DNA of 64,000 bases from Solea solea (taxonomy: Eukaryota; Chordata; Actinopteri; Pleuronectiformes; Soleidae): positions 23,487,398-23,551,397 of the forward strand of contig NC_081144.1 in the NCBI RefSeq assembly GCF_958295425.1, in the 5' to 3' direction. Below the pieces are notes generated by a model that ran no database searches, was not told the DNA's origin, and saw nothing but the letters and a program-made list of their open reading frames with translations. A program made the position numbers and the translations under genes. Shown here piece by piece: positions 1 to 10,499 of this stretch; within the stretch, counting starts at the first letter, position 1; every line of letters starts with the position of its first letter.

Positions 1-739
1 TCCAAACCCCCCACCACTGCCTCCTGCTCCAATGTCCTTAATGCTTCGCTCCTCATTGATCCAGAGTGTAAACAGGAAAACAGGGAAATATAATAAATCC
101 TGGAGGACAATCAGATTATAAGCTATAACCCTTCTTCTTTAAGTGATCTTTGTGTTTTGATTCCACATTTTTTGTGAACTTGGCTTGTGACTGAAGGGTG
201 TTGGGGGGGGGGGGTGAATTATCCACATTCATTCTTCCTGTCAATTTACACCATCCAGTCAACCACTACGGGAGGGAGAAAGAAAGAACCCACACATGGA
301 AAGACCCTTGCTCAAACCCAGATACCTTCTGCTCCCTGATTCTTTAGGATATCATTTAAACCTGGACGCTGTAACTGCCACTCCAGTCACCGCTCCTGTC
401 ATCTGTCACTCATTCACTGTGCTCTCCAGCCTTTACCTTTTATCATTCCACCTTCAACAATTGTCCATTTAAAGAAAAGTGTTTTTCACCTTCACTTTGT
501 GTCCTTGTCTGCTTTTGCCACTTTTATTTTGACGTGCTTGTCTGTAGAAACGTAAGTAACATCATTTTAGTTCAGCATGAGCTCACACATGCACGCGCAT
601 CTGTGGTTTGAAAACACACTGGCAAATAACCCACAGGAGACTAGTCTGTGTGAGGGAAAAGCAAAAGTGATTAATGTTGCATACAGAGAAATATGTATAT
701 ATGGAATTGCATTATTGATGTGAGCTTTGAATGATAGGG
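1..739. other. Intergenic, no gene seen
   Basis: No open frame with recognisable protein similarity is present and no splice-bounded exon could be argued. The only distinctive feature is a run of 12 G at 203-214. Confidence 0.5.
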
Positions 740-1945
740 TGCTGTTGGGAATGAGACCCAGTCTCTTCTTACCCTGAGGGGAGGGAGAAACTGAAGAGAA
801 AAACTGTCAGGTTGCTTAAGGTGGATTGGATGTCAATGAGGATAACCTCAGTTTTATCACTGTTAAGGTGGGGATGGGTGGATTTATAGGTAGAGCTGGG
901 TGTCATCTGCATAAAAAGTCACATGGGTTCCAAGAGAATCTTATTTAGAATTTTAAGATAACATTTTCTTTCATTTTATATGTAAAACACAATATTTTAT
1001 ATTGCCTCGATAAAAACCCAGATTTGACGGCATATTGACATTTTAAGCAAGTCACTTGAACTGCTTTTCTCTGCTTAACAATCATGCAATCTATTTATTG
1101 TCATATCACTTAATAAGCACATACATACGTATATTATCTGCATGCTGATAATATTCCCCAGACATTGAAACGTCATGATCCAATCCAAATGTATTTCTAT
1201 AGCACGTTTAAAAACAAGTGAGTTGACCAAAGTGCTGTACAAAACAGACAGGATATGAAACAATGTAAACTAAAAGCAGTGTAAAAAAAAAAACAATAAA
1301 AACAGGACATAAAAGAAATAAAACACAGAAGCAAAGTCAAACAATATATACTGTATATACAAATAAAACAGTTTGTTTCACCACAGCACTGGCTCTGTCT
1401 CCCCAGTGATTTCATCTCAACCTAGGTAGTAGGTACCACAAGAAGAAATCTTTCTGCAGACCTCAGTGATTGTGACGGTGAATAAGGACGTGAAGGATCA
1501 CTGAGGTAAGATGGGGCAAGACCAGTGCTTGTGTGTTCTGGACTAACTGCAAGCAAGAGAGGGCAGCCTGGCTAAAAATGCTAGAAATTAAAATCATTGA
1601 AAAAAAGGAAAGACTTGACCTTCAATGAAAGTTGCAGTTGAACCACCAAATGTATCTGTAGATCCATTTTAAAATCTTTAGTTAGATTAGTTACAGTATT
1701 ATTTTTTTTACACTGGGACGTTGTGGACACCCCTTGGTCCTAACAAGATGAGCTTAGCTTTAATGTCTGCTTAGCAGTCAAACAAGCGCTATACAGAACT
1801 TGGGTCATTAGTTTTCAATAACATGTAGATTTGGGAATCATCAGCGTTAAAATGAAGCGATGCCATGCTGCAGATAAATTGAAAATAAAATAGGCCCCAG
1901 AATGGAGCCTTGGGGGACTCCATGTGGGAGAGTAGCAGATGATGG
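740..1945. repeat. Decayed dispersed repeat, LINE-associated type
   Basis: Two blocks (about 815-925 and 1640-1945) carry phrases I associate with a very common teleost repeat. One is TAGAGCTGGGTGTCATCTGC near 890. The other is a paired form near 1837 followed by GAGCCTTGGGGGACTCCATG near 1904. The middle, about 1185-1300, holds a separate fragment beginning GTATTTCTATAGCACG that continues AAGTGCTGTAC. The assignment is from memory of fish repeats, not a search, and no coding frame survives. Confidence 0.45.
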
Positions 1946-2834
1946 CCTTTCTGCTGTTCCTTCCTTTTAAATCACTTTCCTGGTGTAAATATCAGACAAT
2001 TGTTAAAAAAAAACTTACTGAATGTTGCCCAATTCACAAATTCTTGTCATCGGTTTTAACTTGTGAAGCGTTTCTTAAGTTTTTTTGTAGACAAGATCGC
2101 CATCAGAAAATCTGGAGTTTTGTCCAAAAAAATGTGTAGATTTAGAGCAGAGCTTTCTTCCAAAACATATATTTGCACTCGTAGTTCCATCTCCACTAGC
2201 ATCTGCTTGTCTCTCTCCATGACCCTCCCCATTCTTTTTCAAAACAGAGGAAAGGTTACATTACTGTTGATGTACAGTCATGCAAGTTTTATTTTTGCCC
2301 AGCAGGGGTGAGTAATAGATAAATTATAAAAAAGAGACGAGGCCATGACCTCAATTCAGTCTCAAATGATTGTTTTTTATCAGCAGGATGAGGAGATGTA
2401 CAATGTATTACTCTTGTGAACTTCACTGTTGCAGAGGTGGAGGGATTTATTGCCGTGAACAAGGAAGAGCTTCATGGGATTATAATGTCAGCTGTGGATG
2501 TGACCGTGAGTGTGTGAGACACTGTGGCCTATAGAGGGCGAACACCAGAAAACCAGTTGCCAGGATCATATGTTTCTCTTGTACACAGATAGGAACTCAA
2601 ATCTCTTACATTTCTGGTCATTTAAAAACATTTTCCTGATATTATCTGATTTAATCAGATTTGAACTCATGCCTGGTTTCAACAGTTTTTACATCTCTGA
2701 CTGATTTTAATGAGTTTATTTAATTTGTTGTCTATATAGAAGTAAATATTAGAAGTAAAATTCACTATCACAGATTGGTGTGGTAATATAAGAAAGTGTG
2801 AAAATATAAGACATTCTCAGGTTTAAGTCAGCTT

Positions 2835-3062
2835 CAGTGGCGTGCACAGGTAGACACTAGGTGGTGCTATAGCACCTTAGAGTGGCAATGCTCACTCTTC
2901 ACTCACTCATGATACTTTGAACAGTTCTGACACCTTTAGTTCTTAACATGTTGACATAAATCAATATGTAATTACCTTGAACTTGTGCTACAGTGCCTGT
3001 AATGTTTTTTTTTTATAATCTCTCACTGCTATAATAACACAAAATGTCTGTGCACGCCACTG
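2835..3062. mobile_element. Non-autonomous hAT-type element (MITE), structurally complete
   Basis: The 228-bp element starts CAGTGGCGTGCACAG and ends with the exact reverse complement CTGTGCACGCCACTG (3048-3062), giving 15-bp perfect terminal inverted repeats. It is flanked on both sides by the identical octamer GTCAGCTT (2827-2834 and 3063-3070), an 8-bp target-site duplication. CAG...CTG ends plus an 8-bp duplication are hallmarks of hAT transposons. There is no coding capacity, so it would have been moved in trans by a hAT transposase. The perfect duplication and ends suggest a fairly recent insertion. Confidence 0.9.
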
Positions 3063-3269
3063 GTCAGCTTAATCAATTAAAGGATTTAAGTAATTATTTC
3101 TAACATGCTTGATATAAGTTAAACTTCATTGTTTTAAGGCACATTAATCTGCGGTTTATTTGCGTGAGCTTGCTAGGTGACAGCTGAGAGCTGAAACAGC
3201 TGATAGCTGAAACCCGGCGTCTGGAACAGAAACCTGGCCTTTTATTTTGTAGAAACAAGTAATAAAGAC

Positions 3270-3440
3270 GGTTAACGGAAATGTATCAGAGTAAAAGTGC
3301 ACATTTTATCTCGGAAATGTGTAGTGGAGTAAAAGTAAAAGTTGTCAGGACTATAAATAACGGAGTAAAGTGCAGATACGTATGTGAAAATTCAGTAACA
3401 GTAACAAAGTATTTGTACTTTGTTACATTACAACACTGTT
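3270..3440 (+). repeat. Dispersed repeat with GTGGAGTAAAAGTAAAAGTT core, copy 1
   Basis: The block around 3322-3345 reads GTGGAGTAAAAGTAAAAGTT and continues into AACAAAGTATTTGTACTTTG near 3403. The same core recurs at about 53,850 on this strand and at about 51,960-52,040 on the opposite strand. This is a common non-coding fish repeat type. It produces short chance reading frames on both strands. Confidence 0.6.
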
Positions 3441-4469
3441 CAAGACACAAATGCACCGAGTGCACAAGTGATCCCGTGGCGTGAATGGCACGCCGCATAA
3501 TTTTGCGTTTGGTGTGAATGCAGCAGCCTAACAGTGACTTATCTTTCCCCTGTAAACCAGGCACTCACTCTGTCACTCGTTGTTCATCTCTCCACTGTTG
3601 TGATGAACATTATAGCACCCTGCCTTTGCGTGAGTGTGTTGATGATGCAAACACCAAGGTCATTTCACCTCTGTGGAAGTTACAGTTTCCTCTAGGTGTC
3701 ACTAGGAACTACAAACTTCCCCTTTAAATATTAAGCCTAGACAGCTCTTGGAAAATAGCAGTGATGCTCATCTCTCTTCACTTATTTACACACACACACA
3801 CACAAGTCCTATAAGCTGTCATCAGTATTGTGTAACACCATCTCGGGGGTAATTAAAGTTTAACACGTATCATAAATGTATGTGCATGATTACGTGTGTG
3901 TGTAATTGTGTTGCTTAGTGTTTGTGCAGCCATCGGAGCCTTGCAGCTTATAGTCGCAGATATGGGGTCAGCTATGCATACATGCAATCACGGATAAAAT
4001 TGCCGCCTAATCAATGCTACGCCCGATGCTCACACAAGGACACAATAAGGGAATTACAGCGGTGACTGGGAGTTTAGATGGAGACTGGCTTTTCAAAATT
4101 GATTGTTTTCTGTCGGCCTTTATTATTGATATCCAAGTATGTGTGCAACAGCGCCACCACACACAATACACAATACTGCTGACATGTAGGGTTGTGTATC
4201 TGCAGAAAAACTGCTAAATCTTTATTCACTGAATTATGGATTTACAACATGTCGATCATCTTGTTGAATAAGTTCCAGTTTACGTTGTTCTACACACACT
4301 GGAATAACTCTTTGGTTTTTCTGTCTTGTGTATGGACTTTTGACCTTTGTGTGAATCTGGATGGACTTGATGACCCTATTGAGGTTGGCCCTGAAAGTTC
4401 TGTACTCCCCTCCTCTCCTAATGTGAACCTATGTAAGCTTTATCAAAAAGGTTTAAGTCTTTTAAGTGG

Positions 4470-4850
4470 GTTAAAAAGACTTTTTAAGGTTTAAGGGGTT
4501 CCACAGAAGAGGAGCCTGGTAACTGAAGCCTCTGCCTCCCATTCTGCTCTTACAGACTCTGGGAACCACAAGTAAGCCTGTGTTTAGGGACAGAAGTGAT
4601 CTAGGCTGATGAGGTAAAACTAGTTCTTTAAAAAGGGCCTGATCATTAAAGTGCTTTGTACATGAGGAGGAGGAGGAATTTAAATTGAATTCCCAACTGT
4701 ACAGGGAGCAAGTGTAGAGAAGCTAACACTGGAGTGATATGATCTCTCTTTCCAGTTCCTGTCAGAACTCGTGCTGCAGCATTTTGAATTAAGTGAAGGC
4801 TTTTAACAGACTTCTCCTCCATACTTAAAGTCATTATAATGTTATTTATC
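4470..4850 (-). mobile_element. L2/Maui-type LINE relic, C-terminal end of ORF2
   Basis: Read on the minus strand, the segment encodes the C-terminal tail of a non-LTR retrotransposon polyprotein. Motifs in order are LIQNAAARVLT, DHITPVLASLHLLPV and LLLLMYKAL (about 4820-4650), then GLLVVPRV and FSYQAPLLWN (about 4580-4500). These are conserved C-terminal phrases of vertebrate L2-clade LINEs. The frame is interrupted and there is no upstream endonuclease or RT core, so it is a 5'-truncated dead copy. Confidence 0.85.
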
Positions 4851-4984
4851 TATATTTATTTTCAGTAATAGATACATTTTGCATCATAAATACATTTTTA
4901 TTGGGTACTATATATTTCCATGTCAACAGAGACACTTTTATTTTGAAATTCTGTGAAATGTCAATTACTACAAATATTTCTACT

Positions 4985-5365
4985 GTGCTATGCCAAATTA
5001 ACTCATTTCAACTTCTCAAACAGCGTCCTCTGCTGGAGGAAACCATACCTGTCAGACAGAAAACAGGCAGTTCAAATTGGTGATTCGCTGTCTTCATATT
5101 GTTCTGCTGGAGTACCGCAGGGCTCACTTCAAGAGAACACTTAAAACTACTTAAAAAACCTACACGTTATCATTATTGTAATATTGTTAATAAGTACAAA
5201 ACCTTGGACTTTGATAGCCACCAGCTTTTTTTATGACACCTGCCTTAGGACAATGGATGAAATGTAGCAAATGCGCTAAGTCCGGCATATTAATGTTGAT
5301 GCTTTTGCAGATATGTTGATCAACGTGCATTGTCCTAATCAAATAAATGAAATGAAAGATAATGA
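4985..5365 (+). mobile_element. LINE reverse transcriptase fragment and 3' tail
   Basis: On the plus strand, 5050-5135 encodes YLSDRKQAVQIGDS followed by AGVPQGS, the thumb-proximal reverse transcriptase motif of L2-type LINEs. The downstream stretch ends GTGCATTGTCCTAATCAAAT (about 5325-5345), which looks like a LINE 3' end. It lies head-to-head with the minus-strand LINE relic just upstream, so these are two separate dead insertions or a rearranged one. Confidence 0.7.
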
Positions 5366-6033
5366 GATATCATGATGGAATATCATAATATGATTGAATA
5401 GTTGCTATTTTTTCCCTCCAAAAGACCAGACCCTGGTCTAAATACTGACAAATCCACCTGCTGCTCCTTTATATTAAGTGTCAGGTTGTTGAAATTTAGG
5501 AATTTCTCAAATACAAGTCTCAAGTCCTTTTTTAAATTCTTATTTATAAACTCAGACAAAACTCTAAAAATAAAATGTTAATCTCAGGTTGTGTAATAAC
5601 ACATTCAAACCTGGGATTTAATTTAAGAGGTTATAGCTGCTGAAGAGTGTGTTTATATACAGTGATGTACACACATGCACCCGCAATGGAGTCCACTGAT
5701 ATACCATTTACAGCCGCTCCATATCTGGACCATCTTGAAGCTGCAGGTGCACGAAAGGAAACTACCAAACAGGATGTTTTTTCTCTGCCGTAACCACAGA
5801 GACCGCTCACTGTTAGAATATGAGAGCACAAGTTTCAATTTTACAAGGATTTAAGGCTGGATCAAGTATATAACTACCTGGAGAATCTAATTTATAAGAA
5901 TAATAATACATTTTATTCACATGTCACTTTTAAAGCGTTTTTAAAGTGTTTTTTAGCGTTTTTAAAGTGTTTTTTGCGCTCAAAGACACTTTGCACATGT
6001 TTTAAAGTGATAAAATCAAGCACAGGAAGAAAC

Positions 6034-6039
<6 letters not shown>
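5366..6039. other. Intergenic, short local duplication only
   Basis: No gene is seen. At about 5932-5980 the sequence AGCGTTTTTAAAGTGTTTTT is present twice in tandem. Confidence 0.45.

Positions 6040-6066
<27 letters not shown>
6040..6066. repeat. (CA)n microsatellite
   Basis: Uninterrupted AC dinucleotide tract of about 13 units. Confidence 0.95.
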
Positions 6067-6406
6067 GCAGTTTCACATGCAGATAAAATGTTTTTCCTGT
6101 CATCTGACAAATGAAGAAGTGAATAATTTGTTTGTCAAAACATCCATCTAAATATGAACAACTTTATCCTTTCACCTGAAATGGTTCCATATTGATTTCC
6201 ATGAAAAATCTCAAACAAAATAATAATAAATAGTGACATTTACGACAGTTATGTCTTCCACTGAAGCTCAAAGACACTGTCTCTTTCTACCACCTAGTGG
6301 TGAAAAGATGCTTTTGCAAATCTGATGCGTCTTTTTGTGAGTGTGTGTCAGTAATAAAACTACTGCAGAGACAATTATTATTAAATATTATGTAGTTTCA
6401 GTCATT

Positions 6407-6595
6407 TTGTTATTGTTATTATTATTAGTAGTAGTAGTAGTAGTAATAGTATAAGGAGCCCATGCTGATGGTTTTGCATAGTTTTGGTGAAACTACAGAG
6501 CTGGAACGCAGACAGATTAGTCATCATTATTGTTATTATTGTTATTATTATTATTATTATTATCATTATTATTATTAATATTATCATTATCATTT
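6407..6595. repeat. Imperfect (TTA/TAG)n microsatellite pair
   Basis: Two trinucleotide tracts, 6407-6450 (TTA then TAG units) and 6525-6595 (mostly ATT), flank about 75 bp of unique sequence. They generate a spurious Ile-rich frame on the minus strand. Confidence 0.85.
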
Positions 6596-6689
6596 ACTCT
6601 TTTCCACCACCAGGGAAAAAAAGAGTCATGTTTGACTTGTAACAAAAGAACACTGTGACTTTTAAATCACATTTAAACCCTAAAATTAA

Positions 6690-6905
6690 ATCAATCAGAG
6701 AAAAATTAATCAAAAGAGAAGTTTAAAATTAAATCAAAAGAGAAAGTTAATATTAAATCAAAAGAGAAATTTAAAATTAACTCAAAAGAGAAATTTAATA
6801 TTAAATCATAAGAGAAATTTAAAATTAAATCAAAAGAGAAAGTTAAAATTAAATCAAAAGAGAAATTTAAAATTAAATCAAAAGAGAAAGTTAAAATTAA
6901 ATTTT
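6690..6905. repeat. 24-bp minisatellite, about 8 units
   Basis: Tandem copies of a 24-bp unit, AAATCAAAAGAGAAAGTTAA plus AATT, alternating between AAAGTTAAAATT and AAATTTAAAATT endings. The two alternating subtypes near the 3' end suggest expansion by a 48-bp higher-order unit. Confidence 0.9.
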
Positions 6906-7490
6906 TCCATTGAAGTATTAAAAACTGTTCTAGTTGTAAAAAACAAGACCTTGTGTTAACTGTTTGTTTGTTTATTTGTTTGGTAAATTAAATTAAGATC
7001 ATTGTATTTGGTTTTTGTGTTTGTTTGTTTTTAAAAACTTAAGTTCCTACTTCATTAACATTTTTTACAACACTTTATTGTTTACCATCTGCAATAAAGA
7101 AATATGTTGTTTTTTTTAATTCAGAAATTAAAGTGAATGAATTGGTGATTAAAATGTATTTGAACTCATACAAACATTTAAAAAACATCTTAATGTATAT
7201 TTAGAGCAGTGAGACTGGGTGTGATGTGCTATTATCTCTCTGTGCCTGTTAAAAGATAAAATCATCATTTTATTATCAACTGTGATCTGAGTGTGTTCAG
7301 TTCACTGCAGTCAAGTCTTGATCAAATAAAAGCACGGGTTACTTTTCTAAATCGTTAAACCAAAGGAAACAACATTTTCACCCACCTTAAGTACATGTTT
7401 TGTGTTTGAGCTCTTCACATGATCTCGTGTGGTTTGACAACATTTTTTTGTGAAAGGAAACTAAAGTTTTGTCGCCTTGCTTTACTTTTT
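6906..7490. other. Intergenic, no gene seen
   Basis: AT-rich sequence with no recognisable coding frame, RNA gene or repeat. Confidence 0.4.
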
Positions 7491-7494
7491 CTCT

Positions 7495-7700
7495 CCTGCA
7501 CCAAAGTCCATGGAGAAAATTGACGTTTTTAGCCTGTGGGGAAACGGGAGCTGCTGCACTGCTGCAGTGTTTGTCAAGTTTGTGTCACTGATGTCAATCT
7601 GAAACAATTAATTTATATAATGGATTGAAAAAAAAATTACACATTTAAACTTAATAATGGAGGCAGCAGTGGATCAATAACATCATTCATTGGTTAAACT
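7495..7700 (+). repeat. Fold-back MITE family, copy 1 (partial)
   Basis: It begins CCAAAGTCCATGGAGAAAAT at 7501, the left terminal repeat of a family found at seven places in this window. The internal marker GGAGGCAGCAGTGGATCAAT lies near 7660. The right terminal repeat is not recognisable, so this copy is truncated or eroded. Confidence 0.7.
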
Positions 7701-8019
7701 CTGACAATACTATTTTTTTTGGATTACGAACAAACAAGTGAGATAAAACAACTAAATGACAAAATACATCAAATAAAGAAGTAATATATGATTTAGTTGG
7801 TTGCATTTTTTTGTTCTATAGGAAGACATTTATTACTCTACAACTTCCTGTTCAATCGCAGGCTTCACTAACATACATTTAATCAATTTTAATAATAAAA
7901 AGCAATACATGGTGATGAATATATTTTTCTTTTAAATTAAGATAAATTAAGTTACACACCTCCACAGTGTCGGTATCTGTGTCCAATTTCTAAAAGGTAT
8001 TAATAACTAGGATGTCATT

Positions 8020-8400
8020 ATAGGGCCCTCGCGTCCCCACGCAAGTGTCCCCCATGCAAGTCGGGGAGTGCAGCAGTTCCCTGGTCTCACTTTTGAATCC
8101 GCAAAACCCTTTGACAAAGTTTTGCCTGTGATGTGTCTTGCTCATTTACGTAGCGTGCAAATCAAAATGTCCAACTTCCTGTTGAGTTAAGGCCCCGGTT
8201 ATGTTCTTGTTCGTCTTGGTCTATAACATCTTCCCACCAAGTTACGGGAAATTTGGTGTAACTCAACGTGTGCTGATGTCAAAGGGCACTTCCTGTTTCG
8301 TGTCGGATGGTCGAAATTCACCCAAAACGCCAAGGATTGCCGTGGCCACGCCTTCACTTATTTATTCGGGTAAAACAGAAACATAAATGTACACTTCGGT
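8020..8400 (-). repeat. Dispersed repeat with AACAGGAAGTC core, copy 1
   Basis: Read on the minus strand this matches the 15.9-16.7 kb block. Shared parts are CAACAGGAAGT, an ACTTGGTGG-like stretch, and the end GGGAACTGCTGCACTCCCCG...GGGCCCT...TCCTAGTT. This copy is shorter than the 16 kb copy and has no coding content of its own. Confidence 0.7.
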
Positions 8401-8589
8401 GTGAACTTCCAAAACTACCAATAATGTGATTTTTAAACTCATGTAACAGTTTCATCCGTTTTCTGTTATTATTATTGCACAATACTTTCCTGAGATGAAA
8501 AGTAAATGAGCCGGGGGAAGGTTTCCTGTTTAGATATAAGACCGGTTTTGTGGCTTTTGCTCAGTCGACATTAAGCTGCGCCCACCAGC

Positions 8590-8690
8590 GGGTGGTCGAG
8601 TCAGTTAAGCGCAATCTCAGATCGTTTCGCTGATAAGCGAGAAACCTGTGGTCGAAACCGTCGTGTCGTACACGTCAACTGAGCACATAC
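8590..8690 (+). pseudogene. Degenerate tRNA-like sequence (class II, Ser/Leu-like)
   Basis: GGTGGTCGAGTCAGTTAAGC resembles the D-arm and A box of tRNA-Ser/Leu. A hairpin TTTCGCT-GATA-AGCGAGAAA could be a long variable arm, and TGGTCGAAACC matches the B box at about 8 of 11 positions. The T stem does not pair cleanly and no acceptor stem was found. It is a pseudogene or the head of a tRNA-derived SINE rather than a working tRNA. Confidence 0.35.
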
Positions 8691-9520
8691 GTGATATTTG
8701 GTGACAAATTAAAAAGACCTTTGATGTGTGTGGTAACTTTAATATTTTATACTTTCTGACAAAAACAAGAATATAACTCTTTCAACTTTCTCATAATAAA
8801 ACAGCATTAATTGCACATTAACTCTGTATACAACTGTAGAGTTAAACAATATGTACATTTATATATAGTATATACATATATAATATTTGTCAAAATTTAA
8901 ATGAGAAGATAAAAAAACACTATCAAATAAATAATAATTGTATGTACGTTGATTAAAAAAAAAAATAAATCTTATGATACTGGATTTCTATGAATGATTT
9001 TTTGATGTTAAATATTATATTTAACGTGTGCATTTTTTTATTTTGATTTACAATTTGAAGACAAATTACTTTTTTAAGACCATTAAAAAATGATGTAAAG
9101 ATGATTAAAATAATTGTTTGCAATCATTATACGGAGAAAAAATATATTTTCTTTGAAGAATTTCTTGTCTCATTAGTTGAGGTCTGAATCTAATTACACA
9201 AATATAATTATTGCACTAACTCAAGTGCTGAAACCTTCTATATTTTGCTTTTCTCATATAATATAATTGGCCTGTAATAATTCAGAATTTTTTTCAATGA
9301 ATTTATTTTAAGTAATAATTTGCCTAGTAATTTAGTAGGTTATAAAATATGTATATTTTTTATAGCACTCACAAAACCTGAATTTTAAATGTTTATATAT
9401 ATATATTTATTTCTAAAAATGTAAATGTTATTTATCAAAGAAGAATATAGCAATAATTATTAACAATAAATGGAGTAATGTTGAACCAAGTTGAGTTTAA
9501 AAAACAAGCGCACGTTGAAA
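8691..9520. other. Intergenic, very AT-rich, nothing recognised
   Basis: Many short A/T runs and stop codons in all frames. No gene, RNA or structured repeat seen. Confidence 0.45.
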
Positions 9521-9524
9521 GCAT

Positions 9525-9650
9525 CTTATTATAATCCTATTATCATACTGTACTGCTTCAGTGAATCCTCCTCAGCTATGCCTCCTTTCACTTATGGCGT
9601 CCCACAAGGTTCCATTTTGGGCCTGATCCTGTTTTTTATGGTATTGAATT
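9525..9650 (+). mobile_element. LINE reverse transcriptase relic
   Basis: The plus frame includes YGVPQGSILGLILF at about 9594-9635, the conserved GVPQGSILGPxLF motif of L2-type reverse transcriptases. No further RT motifs follow before the next element begins, so it is a short dead fragment. Confidence 0.75.
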
Positions 9651-9686
9651 TTAAGAAGAATAACAACGCCGTCCACTGCTTTAAGC

Positions 9687-10105
9687 AGGGGTCTCAAACT
9701 TGTGGCCCCACAGTTGATGTCCTGCGGCCCTATACTTATTTTGATATAACATTAATACATTAGGTTATATTTATCACATATTAAATTCAACATTCAATTA
9801 CTATTGTCTATTTATTACTTTGATTTAATGTCTTTTTTTATTAACAGATAAATTTTGCATCATAAATGTCTTTTTTTATTAACAGATACATTTTGCATCA
9901 TAAATGTCTTTTTTTGTTATTTACAGATACATTTTGAATCATATTTTTTTGTAAATCATACATTAAAACAAACACTTCATATTTAATTTTAATTTCTTAT
10001 CACTAAACAGTTCATTTTTCCCAAACTTTTTTTACATGACCGGCCCCCTCCTGACTAGACTAGAAGTTCACTGGCCTCCTGGTCATTTCGAGTTTGAGGA
10101 CCCCG
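9687..10105. mobile_element. Old hAT-like non-autonomous element
   Basis: It starts CAGGGGTCTCAAACTTG and ends with an approximate inverted copy, CGAGTTTGAGGACCCCG. The flanking octamers GCTTTAAG and CCTTAAAG agree at 6 of 8 positions, compatible with an eroded 8-bp duplication. Inside, about 9840-9960 holds three tandem copies of an ACATTTTGCATCATAAAT unit, also seen once at about 4873. There is no coding capacity. Confidence 0.65.
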
Positions 10106-10323
10106 CCTTAAAGACTTAAGAGAACTTAGTTACTTACTTTAAAGACAAGACAACAAGGCGGTTGTGTTTTTACTGAAAGATATTCATCAAAATGTAGTAA
10201 TTTATTAAATTGAGCTGTTTTTCTTAAAAATGTAGAATCTATGTAGTTATTACAAAAATCAATAACTAGCTGTTATTTATCCTTCCTGCACAGTTGCGAT
10301 CTCGACGTCAATCACACACAGAT

Positions 10324-10368
10324 CAGCTCTTTTTTCATCGACACGTCCCTGTCAAATAAAAAGAGCTG
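10324..10368 (+). promoter_or_regulatory. Putative core promoter region of the SRCR gene
   Basis: An A/T box CAAATAAAAAG (10353-10363) lies about 55-65 bp before the chosen start codon and could act as a degenerate TATA element. It overlaps the right arm of an inverted repeat: CAGCTCTTTTT at 10324-10334 and AAAAAGAGCTG at 10358-10368. No transcription start data were available, so the role is inference. Confidence 0.3.
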
Positions 10369-10417
10369 TGCTGAAGTCTCTCCTGTCTCACTCTTGTGGG
10401 TCTTAGCTGAAACAAAC

Positions 10418-10499
10418 ATGTGGTTCCTGCTCGTCTTCATCGCTCACACTGAGCTGCTGCTGATCTCACACGTACACGGCAAGATAGAGCAGCGCGCAG
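10418..10499 (+). CDS. SRCR receptor exon 1: signal peptide
   Basis: Residues 1-27, starting MWFLLVFIAHTELLLISHVH. A hydrophobic core follows the first residues and cleavage is likely near His20-Gly21. The exon ends in phase 1 before GTAATA. This ATG was chosen because it is the only one giving a secretory leader joined in phase to the first SRCR exon. Confidence 0.85.
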
